Of a stretch of 64,000 bases of DNA, positions 45,249-54,963 are shown in pieces. The DNA lies in assembly GCF_001718415.1 (NCBI RefSeq), contig NZ_CP013378.1, positions 1,116,001 through 1,180,000 of the forward strand. Reading direction: 5' to 3'. Made by a program: the position numbers and the translations under genes. Position 1 is the stretch's first letter; the number at the start of each line of letters is the position of its first letter. The notes under the pieces are model-generated. The model saw only the letters and a program-made list of their open reading frames with translations. It was not told the DNA's origin and did no database searches. The DNA is from Burkholderia pseudomultivorans (lineage in GTDB: Bacteria; Pseudomonadota; Gammaproteobacteria; Burkholderiales; Burkholderiaceae).

Positions 45249-45344
45249 GCCGGGCGGCCGACGTCGCGTCAGAGCCACGTTCGCCCGAATGGCACGCGAC
45301 GCCGGCGCGGATCAGAACGCATTGAACATGATGGAGCCGCACGC

Positions 45345-45851
45345 TTGAAAAAGTACCTGCTGCCGCTGATCCTCGCGAGCTGCGCGCTCGACGCGTCCGC
45401 GCAGTTCGCCTATGCTCCCAGGCCCTTTTTCGGCGAGCCCAGGGAGCGCTTCGGGCTGTTCAGCGAAACCATTCCATCGCCGTCGCCCGACGAATCGCAC
45501 GAGGCAGCATACGAATCCTGCCTGCACAAGGCCATCTCTGCGCTGATCCGCTTTGACGACTTCCTGTCGGCGAGCACGTCGGCGATCCTGCCCGGATCAC
45601 CGATCGTGCCGCCTGTCATGCCGCGCGCGTTTCCCGAACTGCCGCCACTGACCAGATCACCGACGACCTATTCCCTCAACCATAACCGGTGCATCCGGGG
45701 ATACGAGTCCTGGCAGCCGGTAACGGTCCCCATGCCGGGATTCGAGCGTCTTTATACGGGGCTGATGAAGTGCGAACTGATCCATGGTCGCGAACAGATC
45801 GGCCGTCACCTGCTGTGTATCGGGACGATCGCCGAGCGTCTGGATCGGTAG
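45345..45851 (+). CDS. Exported protein of unknown function
   Basis: A 168-aa protein with a signal peptide (MKKYLLPLILASCALDASA/QF). Start TTG at 45345 is set by GGAG at 45333-45336 and by the signal peptide. The mature part is Pro-rich with four Cys (CLHKAIS, RCIRGY, MKCELI, LLCIG), which could form two disulfides. No relative is recognised. It follows the DUF2262 gene after 96 bases on the same strand. Confidence 0.6.
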   Translation: MKKYLLPLILASCALDASAQFAYAPRPFFGEPRERFGLFSETIPSPSPDESHEAAYESCLHKAISALIRFDDFLSASTSAILPGSPIVPPVMPRAFPELPPLTRSPTTYSLNHNRCIRGYESWQPVTVPMPGFERLYTGLMKCELIHGREQIGRHLLCIGTIAERLDR

Positions 45852-45949
45852 GTCCGGACGTTCGGCGCAATTGACGCGAAGGACAAAAACATGAAGCCGC
45901 ATCGCACCTTCGCTCTGCTGTTCGGAATCGAACTCACGATTGACGCTCG

Positions 45950-46351
45950 TCATCGCACCGGCGTGCGCACTTCCCCATCCACCCTCAACGTGCGCGCACC
46001 TCGCGCGACATCGTATTCGACCGTTTGCGCCGGCGTCACCGCCCCGTACGAAATGCCGTTCACGTACACCGTGCCCTGCCTCAATTCGACCTTGTCCCCG
46101 TTGACTGTCGCTGTCCCGTGCTCGCCCTTCAGCACGGCACCGGCGCATCCCTGAGTCGAAAAGCTGCGAACCGTCGTATCCGGGTTCGTCGCCGCTCCCG
46201 GTTGATCCGGCAACATAAACTGCCTATCCGGCGGCGCAGCGTTCGCCGCACGACATGGCGATGCATCCTCGCCGCCCGCGCCATGCGCAACGCCGCAGAC
46301 GATGCTGCACCCGACACACAGCATGGCAGCCGATGATCGCAGTCCGTTCAT
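45950..46351 (-). CDS. Exported protein of unknown function
   Basis: A 133-aa protein with signal peptide (MNGLRSSAAMLCVGCSIVCGVAHG/AG). The start at 46351 follows GGAGGTTGGC, a strong ribosome site that fixes it over a longer frame. The mature part looks beta-rich (GTATVNGDKVELRQGTVYVNGISYGAV) and repeats short strand pairs. No family is recognised. It diverges from the MarR-GNAT gene, so the operator palindromes there might also control it. Confidence 0.6.
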   Translation of the reverse strand: MNGLRSSAAMLCVGCSIVCGVAHGAGGEDASPCRAANAAPPDRQFMLPDQPGAATNPDTTVRSFSTQGCAGAVLKGEHGTATVNGDKVELRQGTVYVNGISYGAVTPAQTVEYDVARGARTLRVDGEVRTPVR

Positions 46352-46486
46352 GCCAACCTCCATTGCGTGCCCATCGATTCTTCGGATCGACGCGCGGCAG
46401 ATCCTGAGTGCAAGTGTGCCTCGAATTGCGTCGAAGATCACGCGTTTCACCAGCGCGCATCGCGCCGAAAATTTCGCTTGATTGAG

Positions 46487-46522
46487 TTGCGTGTCGCAAC
46501 TATTATCGATTGCGATACGCAA
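46487..46522. promoter_or_regulatory. Two tandem palindromes, candidate MarR operators
   Basis: TTGCG-TGT-CGCAA (46487-46499) and TTGCG-ATA-CGCAA (46510-46522) are two copies of one palindrome with 23 bases between centres. They lie 17-52 bases before the MarR-GNAT ATG, just where an autorepressor would bind. Confidence 0.75.
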
Positions 46523-46538
46523 CTTTCCAGGACCGATC

Positions 46539-47516
46539 ATGGACCTCGTCGACCTTCCCGCACAGCCGCGCGATGCAACCATCCTCGAGCTGCGCGACTT
46601 CTCCCGCAAGCTGGTGCGCGAACTGGGGTTCATGCGCGCGACGCTGGCCGACAGCGACTGGGCGCCGTCGGCCGTTCACGCGGTGCTCGAGATCGGCATG
46701 TCGCCGGGCATCAACGCGAAGGATCTGGCGCAGATCCTTCGGCTCGACAAGTCGAACACCAGCCGACAGCTGGCGCGGCTCGAAGCGGCCGGCCTCGTCG
46801 AGCGCCGCGTCTCGAGCGGCGATGCGCGCACGGCTGCATTGTTTCTGACCGCGGAAGGCAAAAAGCTGCGCAAACGCATCGACCAGTTCGCGACCGACCA
46901 GGTGTCGAATGCGCTGCGCCGCCTGATGCCCGCCGATCAGCAGGCGCTGCTGCGCTCGCTCGCGCTTTATGCGGACGCGCTCGCGCAGGACAATGCGGCG
47001 AGGACGACAGCTCGTCAACCCGACGCGCCGCCGATTCTCGAAGGTTATCAACCGGGCTGCATCGGCGACATCGCCAGCCTCCATGCCCGCTTCTATGCCG
47101 AACACTGGGGATTCGGCGCCTTTTTCGAGAAGCGGGTCGCGACCGAGCTCGCGGCGTTCGCGGCCACGCTGCCGACCGAAGGCCGCGCGCTCTGGCTCTG
47201 CATGGACGACGGCCGCGCGGTGGCGTCTCTCGCGATCGACGGCGACGCGGCGACGGGCGTCGCGCACCTGCGCTGGTTCATCGTGAGCGATGCATTGCGC
47301 GGCACCGGCATCGGGCGTGAACTGATGACGCGCGCGATGCGCTTCGTCGACGACTATCCGTTCCGCGAGACCTACCTGTGGACGTTCAAGGGTCTCGATT
47401 CGGCCCGCCATCTTTACGAGTCGTTCGGCTTTACGCTCGACAGTGAAGCTGAAGGCGCGCAATGGGGCACGACCGTCACCGAGCAGCGCTTCGTTCGGCA
47501 ACGGCCGGAGCAATGA
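46539..47516 (+). CDS. Fusion of MarR-type regulator and GNAT acetyltransferase
   Basis: A 325-aa protein. Residues about 20-150 form a MarR winged helix (SPGINAKDLAQILRLDKSNTSRQLARLEAAGLVERRVSSGDARTAALFLTAEGKKL). Residues about 165-320 are a GNAT domain with the acetyl-CoA loop (LRGTGIGRELMTRAM) and LYESFGFTL. The domain order is known for a bacterial family whose target is unclear. The start ATG at 46539 follows CCAGGACCG. The two palindromes in its promoter suggest it represses itself. Confidence 0.85.
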   Translation: MDLVDLPAQPRDATILELRDFSRKLVRELGFMRATLADSDWAPSAVHAVLEIGMSPGINAKDLAQILRLDKSNTSRQLARLEAAGLVERRVSSGDARTAALFLTAEGKKLRKRIDQFATDQVSNALRRLMPADQQALLRSLALYADALAQDNAARTTARQPDAPPILEGYQPGCIGDIASLHARFYAEHWGFGAFFEKRVATELAAFAATLPTEGRALWLCMDDGRAVASLAIDGDAATGVAHLRWFIVSDALRGTGIGRELMTRAMRFVDDYPFRETYLWTFKGLDSARHLYESFGFTLDSEAEGAQWGTTVTEQRFVRQRPEQ

Positions 47517-47565
47517 CATCGAGGATGCGTAGCCGCGCGTTCTGTCGCCACGCGTAACAACGCAA

Positions 47566-48735
47566 TCAAAACCGCTGCCGCATCCCGATCGCGACAATCG
47601 TCTGCGTATTCGCGCCCGCATTCAACCCGTAGTCCCCGATCACGGCCTGCGCAACCACCGGCGTGCCCGCCGCACCGAGCGTCGTCCCCGACGCGCGCTG
47701 GAACGCCGCGATCGCATAGACGTCCGTGCGCTTCGACAGCAGATAGTCGATGCCCGCATTGAGCTGGTGATAATGCGCGGAGCTCGCGCCCGCGAGCCAC
47801 GTGTAGTGATACCCGATACCCGCATTCAGCGCCGCGCCGATCCGGTAGTTGGCAAACGCCGATCCGTCGTTGAAACGCGTGCGGACATGAAACGCCGACG
47901 CGCCGTCGGGCACATACTCGGTGCGCGAGTATCCCGCACCGACCGTCCACGCGCCGGCCGCATACTGCGCCGCGATGCGAACGATATTCACCGCGTGCGT
48001 GCTCGCAAATCCGGCATTGGCAGCCGTGTTGAACGGACTGTCCGCGCTGGCGCTCCACGTGCGCACGCCCGCACCGTTCATCGCATTGCCGCCGTTTGCC
48101 GAGAAATAGCCGGCCGCGACCGAGAACGGCCCGTACGCGTAGCTGCCCGCAACGCTCCACGTCTGCCCGGCCGACGTCGCGCCGGCCACGCCGCCGAAAC
48201 CGTACAACGCAGCCAACCGCACGCCGCCGACGAGCGGGCTCGTGTACTTGATCGCGTTGTTCACGCGCATGCTGCCGTCGTAGTTGTCGACATCGCCCGG
48301 CGGCCCGAACGTCAGCCCGAAGTACGCATCCTCGGTCAGCGCCGAAACGAGATCGACGAGCGGATCGTACTGACGCCCCATCCTGATCGTCCCCCAGCGT
48401 GTGCTGGACAAGCCGACGATCGCCGTGCGCCCGAACTCGCGCCCACCCTGCGCCGCAACACCGGTGCCGAGGCTGTAGCCGCTTTCGAGCTGGAACACCG
48501 CGGACAATCCGCCGCCCAATTCCTCGCTGCCCTTCAGACCCCAGCGATTGCCCGACATCGCATTGCCGAACCGGAACGCAGACCCGCTCGTGCCGTCCGC
48601 TGCGGCGGCATGGCTGACATACGCGACGCCGCCATCCAGCAAGCCGTACAGCGTGACGCTGCTCTGCGCGTGTGCCGCAGCGCAGCACAGCGTCGACAAC
48701 GTGATTTGGAATGCGAATCGATTGACTGGTCTCAT
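47566..48735 (-). CDS. Gram-negative outer-membrane porin
   Basis: A 389-aa porin with signal peptide (MRPVNRFAFQITLSTLCCAAAHA) and mature start QSSVTLYGLLDGGVAYV. LKGSEELGGGLSAVFQLE and the terminal GMRQRF, ending in Phe, are typical. The start at 48735 is chosen for the signal peptide. It diverges from the LysR gene at 48894. General solute diffusion; specificity unknown. Confidence 0.9.
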   Translation of the reverse strand: MRPVNRFAFQITLSTLCCAAAHAQSSVTLYGLLDGGVAYVSHAAAADGTSGSAFRFGNAMSGNRWGLKGSEELGGGLSAVFQLESGYSLGTGVAAQGGREFGRTAIVGLSSTRWGTIRMGRQYDPLVDLVSALTEDAYFGLTFGPPGDVDNYDGSMRVNNAIKYTSPLVGGVRLAALYGFGGVAGATSAGQTWSVAGSYAYGPFSVAAGYFSANGGNAMNGAGVRTWSASADSPFNTAANAGFASTHAVNIVRIAAQYAAGAWTVGAGYSRTEYVPDGASAFHVRTRFNDGSAFANYRIGAALNAGIGYHYTWLAGASSAHYHQLNAGIDYLLSKRTDVYAIAAFQRASGTTLGAAGTPVVAQAVIGDYGLNAGANTQTIVAIGMRQRF

Positions 48736-48893
48736 GGTCGGGTAAGGTCGCTTGATGGTTGTGGAGGAAACTTTCCGTGCGTCGCTGCCGGCGTAGCGCT
48801 GCACGGCAACGCGAATATTTTTCGGTGACAATGGTCGGTGGATCAAAATCCGTCGTCCAATGACGACCAGTTTGGAATTGATGCGGAAGCGCT

Positions 48894-49796
48894 ATGAAAG
48901 TAGAAAACTCGGAACTGGAAGCGTTTGTCGCCGTCGCGGAACTGGGGACGTTCCATCGTGCGGCGGAGAAGCTGCATCTCACGCAACCGGGGCTCTCCCG
49001 TCGCATTCAGAAACTGGAGCAGGCGCTCGGCGTCGAGTTGTTCCAGCGCACGACGCGCAGCGTGACGCTGACCGGCGTGGGCCGCCAGTTCCTGCCGATG
49101 GCGCGCGAGCAGATCGCGCAACTGGGGATGATGCTGTCGTCGATCCAGGAAATCGCGGAGAAACGCTACGGCAAGGTGCGCGTGTCGAGCATTCCGACCG
49201 TCGTCGCGCAACTGCTGCCGAAGGTGCTGCTTCAGTATGCGGACAAATATCCGCTGATCGGCGTGCAGATCCTCGACGGCAATCACGACTTCGTGCTGTC
49301 GCAGGTGCGCGCGGGCATCGCCGAGTTCGGCGTGAGCCTGCATCCCGGCGACGACGAGGATCTGCTGTTCGAGCCGCTGTTTCCCGATCGCTACGTGCTG
49401 GCCGTGCATCGCGACGACCCGCTCGCGCAGGCCGACGGCGTGACGCTCGCCGAGCTGCGCCACGCGCGCCTCGTGATCGGCGGGCGCGACAGCGGCAACC
49501 GGCTGCTGCTCGAAATGCTGATGGGGCAGGAAGCCGTGCGCCTGCGCTGGTTCTACGAAGTCGAGCACATCTCGTGCGTCGCCGCGCTGGTCGCGGCCGG
49601 CGTGGGCAGCGCGATCCTGCCGCGCAGCGCGGTCGAAGGCGTCGGCATGCTCGCATCGCCCGACGTGCGGGCGGTGCCGATCACGAGCCCCGTCATCTCG
49701 CGCACGGTCGGCATCGTCCGGCATCGCGCGGTATCGATGTCGAGCATGGCGAGCGACCTGTGCGCGCTGGTCAAGGCCGCCGCCGCGCGCGAATGA
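48894..49796 (+). CDS. LysR-family regulator
   Basis: A 300-aa LysR regulator. Winged helix: LEAFVAVAELGTFHRAAEKLHLTQPGLSRRIQKLEQALG. The effector half has the CynR/CbbR-like lay-out (RYGKVRVSSIPTVVAQLLPKVLL). An inverted repeat GTCGTC-CAAT-GACGAC at 48852-48867 lies 26 bases before the start. It precedes the D-aminoacylase operon by 135 bases on the same strand and is opposite the porin; both are possible targets. Confidence 0.87.
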   Translation: MKVENSELEAFVAVAELGTFHRAAEKLHLTQPGLSRRIQKLEQALGVELFQRTTRSVTLTGVGRQFLPMAREQIAQLGMMLSSIQEIAEKRYGKVRVSSIPTVVAQLLPKVLLQYADKYPLIGVQILDGNHDFVLSQVRAGIAEFGVSLHPGDDEDLLFEPLFPDRYVLAVHRDDPLAQADGVTLAELRHARLVIGGRDSGNRLLLEMLMGQEAVRLRWFYEVEHISCVAALVAAGVGSAILPRSAVEGVGMLASPDVRAVPITSPVISRTVGIVRHRAVSMSSMASDLCALVKAAAARE

Positions 49797-49931
49797 CGCG
49801 CATGCCGGTTTGATAGCGTTCGCGCATGAATCGCCAGCAGACTCGCATTGGACGGCCGAAAATTGGCCGCAGACGATAGGTGGCAGACAGTACCGGGTCA
49901 CCCCACGGCCCGGCTGCAGCAAGGAGCCACC

Positions 49932-51407
49932 ATGCATTTCGACGTCATCCTGCGCCACGGCGAACTGATCGACGGCACTGGCGCCGCGCGCTTCAGCGCC
50001 GATCTCGGCGTGCGCGGCGCGCACATCGCCGCAATCGGCGACCTGTCGCACGCGTCGGCCGATCAGGTCATCGACGTCTCGGGCCGCATCGTCGCGCCCG
50101 GCTTCATCGACAGCCACACGCACGACGACGCGTTCGTGCTGACCAATCCCGATGTCGAGCCGAAGGTCGCGCAGGGCGTGACGACCGTCGTCGCCGGCAA
50201 CTGCGGGATCAGCCTTGCGCCGCTGCTGGCCGAGCGCGACGTGCCGCAGCCGCTCGACCTGCTCGGCGCATGGCAGCGCTTCCGCTTTCCGAGCTTCGCC
50301 GCCTATCTCGACGCGCTCGACGCGACGCCTGCCGCGGTCAATACGGCCGCGCTGGTCGGCCACTCGACGCTGCGCGTGCGTCACGTCGCGGATCTGCAGC
50401 GCGAAGCCAATGCGGCGGAGATCGCCGCGATGCGCGCGGACGTGCGCGAGGCGATGGCCGCGGGCGCCTTCGGCGTGTCGTCGGGCACGTTCTACCCGCC
50501 CGCCGCGGCCGCGACGCAGGCCGAGCTGATCGACGTGTGCGCGCCGCTGCGCGACACCGGCGGCGTATTCGCGACGCACCTGCGCGACGAGACCGCGCAG
50601 ATCCTCGCGTCGCTCGACGAGGCGTTTGCGATCGGCCGCGCGCTCGGCGTGCGCGTCGTGCTGTCGCACCACAAGGTCGCCGGCAAGGAAAACCACGGGC
50701 GCTCGGTCGAGACGCTCGCGCGCATCGACGCGCAGCGCGCGCTGCAACCGCTATGCCTCGACTGCCATCCGTACACGGCCACCTCGACGATGCTGCGTGC
50801 GGATCGCATCCGCCAATCGTCGCGCGTGATGCTCGCATGGTCGAAGCCGCATCCGGAACTGGCCGGCCGAGATTTCCACGAACTGCTGCCGCTGTTCGGC
50901 GATTCGGTCGACGCGGCGATCGACGCGCTGCGCCCCGCTGGCGCGATCTACTTCGTGATGGATGAAGGCGACGTCGAGCGCATCTTCCGGCACGACCTGA
51001 CGATGGTCGGCTCGGATGGACTGCCGAACGACACGCGCCCGCATCCGCGCCTGTGGGGCACCTTCCCGCGCGTGCTCGGCGAATTCTCGCGGCGGCGCGG
51101 ACTCTTTCCGCTGGAGACGGCGGTGCACAAGATGACCGGGCTCACGGCCGCGCAGTTCGGTCTCGCCGGGCGCGGCGAGCTGAAGGTCGGTCACTGCGCC
51201 GACCTCGTCGTGTTCGACCCCGAACGCGTGCTGGACCGCGCGACCTTCGAGCAGCCGACGCTGCGCCCGGATGGTATCGAACACGTTTTCGTCAACGGCC
51301 GCGCGGTGCTCGCGCATGGGCAGCATACGGGCGCGCGCCCCGGTCGCGCGCTGCGCCGTCAGGCCGGCACGCCGATTCGCCACAACGACCACCTCGCGGG
51401 GAACTGA
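49932..51407 (+). CDS. N-acyl-D-amino-acid deacylase (D-aminoacylase)
   Basis: A 491-aa amidohydrolase. Metal-binding residues: His62 and His64 in IDSHTHDD and the characteristic Cys91 in GNCGISLAP, as in D-aminoacylase. LSHHK and the MVGSDGLPND segment (catalytic Asp) follow. It removes the acyl group from N-acyl-D-amino acids. The start ATG at 49932 follows AAGGAG; a frame upstream is ignored. The gene is 2 bases ahead of an MFS transporter and coupled through it to an amidase: an uptake and breakdown operon. Confidence 0.88.
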   Translation: MHFDVILRHGELIDGTGAARFSADLGVRGAHIAAIGDLSHASADQVIDVSGRIVAPGFIDSHTHDDAFVLTNPDVEPKVAQGVTTVVAGNCGISLAPLLAERDVPQPLDLLGAWQRFRFPSFAAYLDALDATPAAVNTAALVGHSTLRVRHVADLQREANAAEIAAMRADVREAMAAGAFGVSSGTFYPPAAAATQAELIDVCAPLRDTGGVFATHLRDETAQILASLDEAFAIGRALGVRVVLSHHKVAGKENHGRSVETLARIDAQRALQPLCLDCHPYTATSTMLRADRIRQSSRVMLAWSKPHPELAGRDFHELLPLFGDSVDAAIDALRPAGAIYFVMDEGDVERIFRHDLTMVGSDGLPNDTRPHPRLWGTFPRVLGEFSRRRGLFPLETAVHKMTGLTAAQFGLAGRGELKVGHCADLVVFDPERVLDRATFEQPTLRPDGIEHVFVNGRAVLAHGQHTGARPGRALRRQAGTPIRHNDHLAGN

Positions 51408-51409
51408 TC

Positions 51410-52741
51410 ATGGCAAGCACCAACGACGCGGCACGGATGCAGGACATGCGATCCGAACGCGATGCCGGCACCGCCGCCGACATCGACGCACTGTACGGCA
51501 AGCTCACGCGGCGCATCATCCCGCTGATTCTCGTGTGCTACTTCTTCGGCTATCTCGACCGCGTCAACGTCGGCTTCGCGAAGCTGCAGATGGCGGCGGA
51601 CCTGCACCTGTCCGAAGCCGCGTACGGTGTCGGCGCCGGGCTGTTCTTCGTCGGCTACCTGCTGCTGCAGGTGCCGGCCGGCTGGCTCGTGCAGCGTATC
51701 GGCGTGAAGAAATGCATCGCGGGCTCGATGCTCGCGTGGGGCGTCGTGTCGATCGGCACGCTCGCGACGACAGGCCAGACCACTTTCTACGTACTGCGCT
51801 TCCTGCTCGGCGTGACCGAAGCGAGCTTCTTCCCGGCGGTCATCGCCTATTTCAGCGTGTGGTTTCCGTCGCGGCGCCTGTCGCGCGTGATGGCGCTGCT
51901 GTTTCTCGCGATGCCGCTCGGCGTCGTGATCGGCGGCCCGCTGTCGGGCTGGATCATGGACGCGACGCACGGCGGCTTCGGGCTGCGCGGCTGGCAATGG
52001 ATGTTCCTGCTCGAAGGCTTGCCGGCCGTGCTGCTCGGCCTGTACCTGCTCGCCTCCGTCACCGAGCGCGTCGACGACGCCCGCTGGCTGACCGATGCCG
52101 AAAAACGCATGATCCACGCGGAAATGGCGCAGGAAACCGAAGGCAAGCGCGCCAACCTCGGCGCCGCGCTGCGCGAGCCGACGCTGTGGCTGCTGTTCGC
52201 GACGTCGTTCCTGTATAACGTCGGCAACTACGGGCTGATTTTCTGGATGCCGACCATGATCAAGGCGCTCGGCTCGCTCAGCAACTTCGCGGTCGGTCTC
52301 GTCAGCGCGATTCCGTACCTCGTCGCGTCGGTCGCAATGGTGCTCAACGCGCAGCACTCGGTCCGCACCGGCGAGCGGCGCTGGCACACCGCCGCGCCCG
52401 TCATCGTCGGCGGCGTCGCGCTGCTCGCGAGCGTCGGCACGAGCGCGCACCCGCTGCTCGCGGTCGTGTGCCTGACCATCGGCGTGGCCGGCATCATGAG
52501 CACGCTCGCGATGTTCTGGAGCCTGCCGTCGCGCATCCTTGCCGGCGAGGCCGCCGCGGGCGGCGCGGGGCTCGTGAACATCGGCGCGGCCGTCGCGGGC
52601 TTCGTCGGGCCGTCGATCATGGGCTATCTGAAAGCGCTGACGGGCAGCACCGAGATCGGCGTCGCGCTGCTCGCGCTCGCGCTGTTCGGCGCGGCCGCGC
52701 TGATCCTGTCGATCCCGCGCCGCTTCATCGGCCGCACATGA
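51410..52741 (+). CDS. MFS transporter, anion:cation symporter (ACS) family
   Basis: A 443-aa transporter with about 12 helices after an N-terminal soluble tail of 33 residues. Family motif FGYLDRVNVGFAKLQM in helix 1, GVTEASFFPAVIAYFSVWFP, and LEGLPAVLLGLYLL. ACS members carry organic anions such as phthalate, tartrate or glucarate. It lies between D-aminoacylase and amidase genes (2-base gap and ATGA overlap), so an N-acyl amino acid is a likely cargo. Confidence 0.87.
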   Translation: MASTNDAARMQDMRSERDAGTAADIDALYGKLTRRIIPLILVCYFFGYLDRVNVGFAKLQMAADLHLSEAAYGVGAGLFFVGYLLLQVPAGWLVQRIGVKKCIAGSMLAWGVVSIGTLATTGQTTFYVLRFLLGVTEASFFPAVIAYFSVWFPSRRLSRVMALLFLAMPLGVVIGGPLSGWIMDATHGGFGLRGWQWMFLLEGLPAVLLGLYLLASVTERVDDARWLTDAEKRMIHAEMAQETEGKRANLGAALREPTLWLLFATSFLYNVGNYGLIFWMPTMIKALGSLSNFAVGLVSAIPYLVASVAMVLNAQHSVRTGERRWHTAAPVIVGGVALLASVGTSAHPLLAVVCLTIGVAGIMSTLAMFWSLPSRILAGEAAAGGAGLVNIGAAVAGFVGPSIMGYLKALTGSTEIGVALLALALFGAAALILSIPRRFIGRT

Positions 52742-54090
52742 TCATGCCGACCGATACGATCGACATGCGCGACGCGCTCGGTATCGCGCGCGCGGTCCGG
52801 GCGGGCCGGCTGAGCGCCGTCGCAGTCGCGCAGCACGCGCTCGACGACATCGCCGCGCGCCATGCGCAGTTCAACGCGATCAGCACGTGCTTCGATACGC
52901 GTGCGCTCGAGGCGGCAGCGCACATCGACGCGTGCGTGCGCGCCGGCCGCGAGGTCGGGCCGCTCGCGGGCGTGCCGTTCGCCGTGAAGAGCAATTTCGA
53001 CGTCGCGGGCTACACGACTGTCGCCGGTTCGCCGACCCGGCTTCGCGAGCCTGCGGCGCGCCGCGACGCGGCGATGGTCGCCCGCCTCGTGCAGGCCGGC
53101 GCGGTGCCGGTCGCGGCGACGCACATGGACGAGTTCGCGTGCGGCGCAACCGGCGTGAATCCGCATTTCGGCGCGGTGCGCCTGCCGGCCGATACCGCGC
53201 GCATGACCGGCGGCTCGTCGAGCGGATCGGCGGCCGCGGTGGCCGCCGGCCACGTATCGCTCGCGCTCGGCAGCGACACGAACGGCTCGATTCGCGCGCC
53301 GGCTGCACTGTGCGGCGTATGGGGCATCAAGCCGACGCATGGCCGGCTGTCGATGGACGGCTGCGTGCCGTATGCGACCTCGCTCGACGTGGCCGGCGGG
53401 TTCGCGGCGAACCTCGACGATCTTTGTGCGCTTTACGACGCGTTGTCGTGTGCGAACGGCGGCGACATATCCACCGGCCACGCGCCGCTGCGCGTCTGCG
53501 TGCTGACCGGGGAATTCGAACGCCGTGCCGATGCGCAGGTGCGTCGCGCGGTCGAGCGGGCGGCCGCGCGCTTCGCGCAACAAGACCACGTACAAGCCGA
53601 GCCGATGGACGAGTCGGTGCTCGAGCCGATACGGGCAAGCGCGCGCATCGTGTCGAACTTCGAGGTCGCGCGCCGTCATCGCGCGCTGCTCGATGCCGAC
53701 GCGTCGCTCGTGTCCGCGCATCTGCGCGAGCGCATTCGCCTCGGGCTCGACATCGCCGACGCCGCGTACGTCGATGCGCTCGCGCATCGCGCCGAGTGGC
53801 AGGCGCGCCTCGCGGCGCTGTTCGAACGCTTCGATATCCTGATTGCGCCGGCGACGCCGTACGTCGCGCCGCGCTTCTCGGACGCAACGGTTGACGTCAA
53901 TGGCGAGGCGCTCGATCCGAAGGCGACGCTCGGCATGTTCACCCAACCGATATCGTTCGCCGGACTGCCGGTGGTCAGCGCACCGTGCCACGCGGCGGGC
54001 GAACTGCCGGCCGGCGTGCAGCTGATCGGCCGGCCGGGCGACGAGCGGCGATGCCTGGACGCCGGGCGGCGACTCGTGGGTCCGGGCTGA
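52738..54090 (+). CDS. Amidase signature family enzyme (AtzE-like)
   Basis: A 450-aa amidase with the Ser-Ser-Lys set: Lys84 in FAVKSNFD, cis-Ser in TGGSSSGSA (160-164), and nucleophile Ser184 in GSDTNGSIRAPA. It hydrolyses an amide to acid and ammonia or amine. The ATG at 52738 overlaps the MFS stop (ATGA); a second ATG lies two codons later. The C-terminal end (GRPGDERRCLDAGRRLVG) is normal. It may act on the amide product or a related substrate of the operon. Confidence 0.85.
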   Translation: MIMPTDTIDMRDALGIARAVRAGRLSAVAVAQHALDDIAARHAQFNAISTCFDTRALEAAAHIDACVRAGREVGPLAGVPFAVKSNFDVAGYTTVAGSPTRLREPAARRDAAMVARLVQAGAVPVAATHMDEFACGATGVNPHFGAVRLPADTARMTGGSSSGSAAAVAAGHVSLALGSDTNGSIRAPAALCGVWGIKPTHGRLSMDGCVPYATSLDVAGGFAANLDDLCALYDALSCANGGDISTGHAPLRVCVLTGEFERRADAQVRRAVERAAARFAQQDHVQAEPMDESVLEPIRASARIVSNFEVARRHRALLDADASLVSAHLRERIRLGLDIADAAYVDALAHRAEWQARLAALFERFDILIAPATPYVAPRFSDATVDVNGEALDPKATLGMFTQPISFAGLPVVSAPCHAAGELPAGVQLIGRPGDERRCLDAGRRLVGPG

Positions 54091-54963
54091 CGAAGTCGGG
54101 CGGTTCGACGATCTCGAGACGATGCCCGCCTGATCTTCGCCGTATCGGATGCACACGGCGAGCGTCGAATATTCTCATCACCTCCGACCTGCCCCGACTC
54201 GGGAAAACCCTCTCGTCACCTCGCTTCGACGGCGACCGCCCGCTACCCGATCACGTCGGCAAGCGATCGAATCCCTAGGGAAAATCCCAAGACATCCTTA
54301 CAGCGATTTACCTGATGATTCACGGGAACGTCATTTTCAGGCGCTTCGCTTCGATGTCCGCCTTTCAGTCCGGCCGGCCACGCCGTCGCCACGACACCGC
54401 CCACGCGATGATCGAAGGCTGAGATGCGCGTCGTCCGACGATCGCCAGGTGTTCAATACTTTCAACAACCCGGTCGAGAGTAATCGTGAGAATCCGTGGC
54501 CCGCTGGTGCGGTGGAGACGAGGCGATGCACGAAACGTGCGTCCCGCCATCTCGTCGTCCGACGACCGTGACGGTCGTCGAGGCCCGCGCCTGCCCCTGT
54601 CGATCTATACGATCCTGTCCCGCCGTTCCGTCAGCCGCCACAACGCGGTCGCGACCTGCGCGAGCGTCGCGATTCATATCGACGACATCGCGTCGCTGCT
54701 GCCATAGCGCAGCCCCTCCTTTCCGTCCGGTTTCCCCGTCGCGCTCCGTCCGCCAGCCATTCGCCGGCGGCGCGGGTGCTCGCACGCGACTCGCGCAGGC
54801 GACGCGGAATCAGACGGACCCCTGAATGTTTTCCCGATCGCACCGCACCGCCGTTCACCCCCGAACGCCGGCACGATGCATCCGTCCTTGCCCAGCCCAT
54901 GAACCGTCGCGCCGCGACCGCAGACCGTCCGTCGCCGCGCGCCTCGCTACAGAGGATCCCGTC
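54091..54963. other. 870-base gene-free region before the polyamine-binding protein
   Basis: No convincing gene: open frames are Arg/Pro/Ser-rich and lack ribosome sites. It has two notable features, a 10-base palindrome TCCCTAGGGA at 54272-54281 and an inverted repeat at 54560-54580. It may be a long leader, a decayed gene or a regulatory zone. Confidence 0.5.
54560..54580. repeat. Perfect inverted repeat in the gene-free region
   Basis: CGACGACCG and CGGTCGTCG are 9-base arms around TGA. The nearest gene starts 384 bases downstream. Operator, RNA hairpin or chance are all possible. Confidence 0.5.

Noticed and set aside
54525..54825. Open frame starting MHETCVPP in the gene-free region
   Set aside because: No ribosome site, and an Arg/Ser/Pro-rich sequence without hydrophobic core; it looks like chance.
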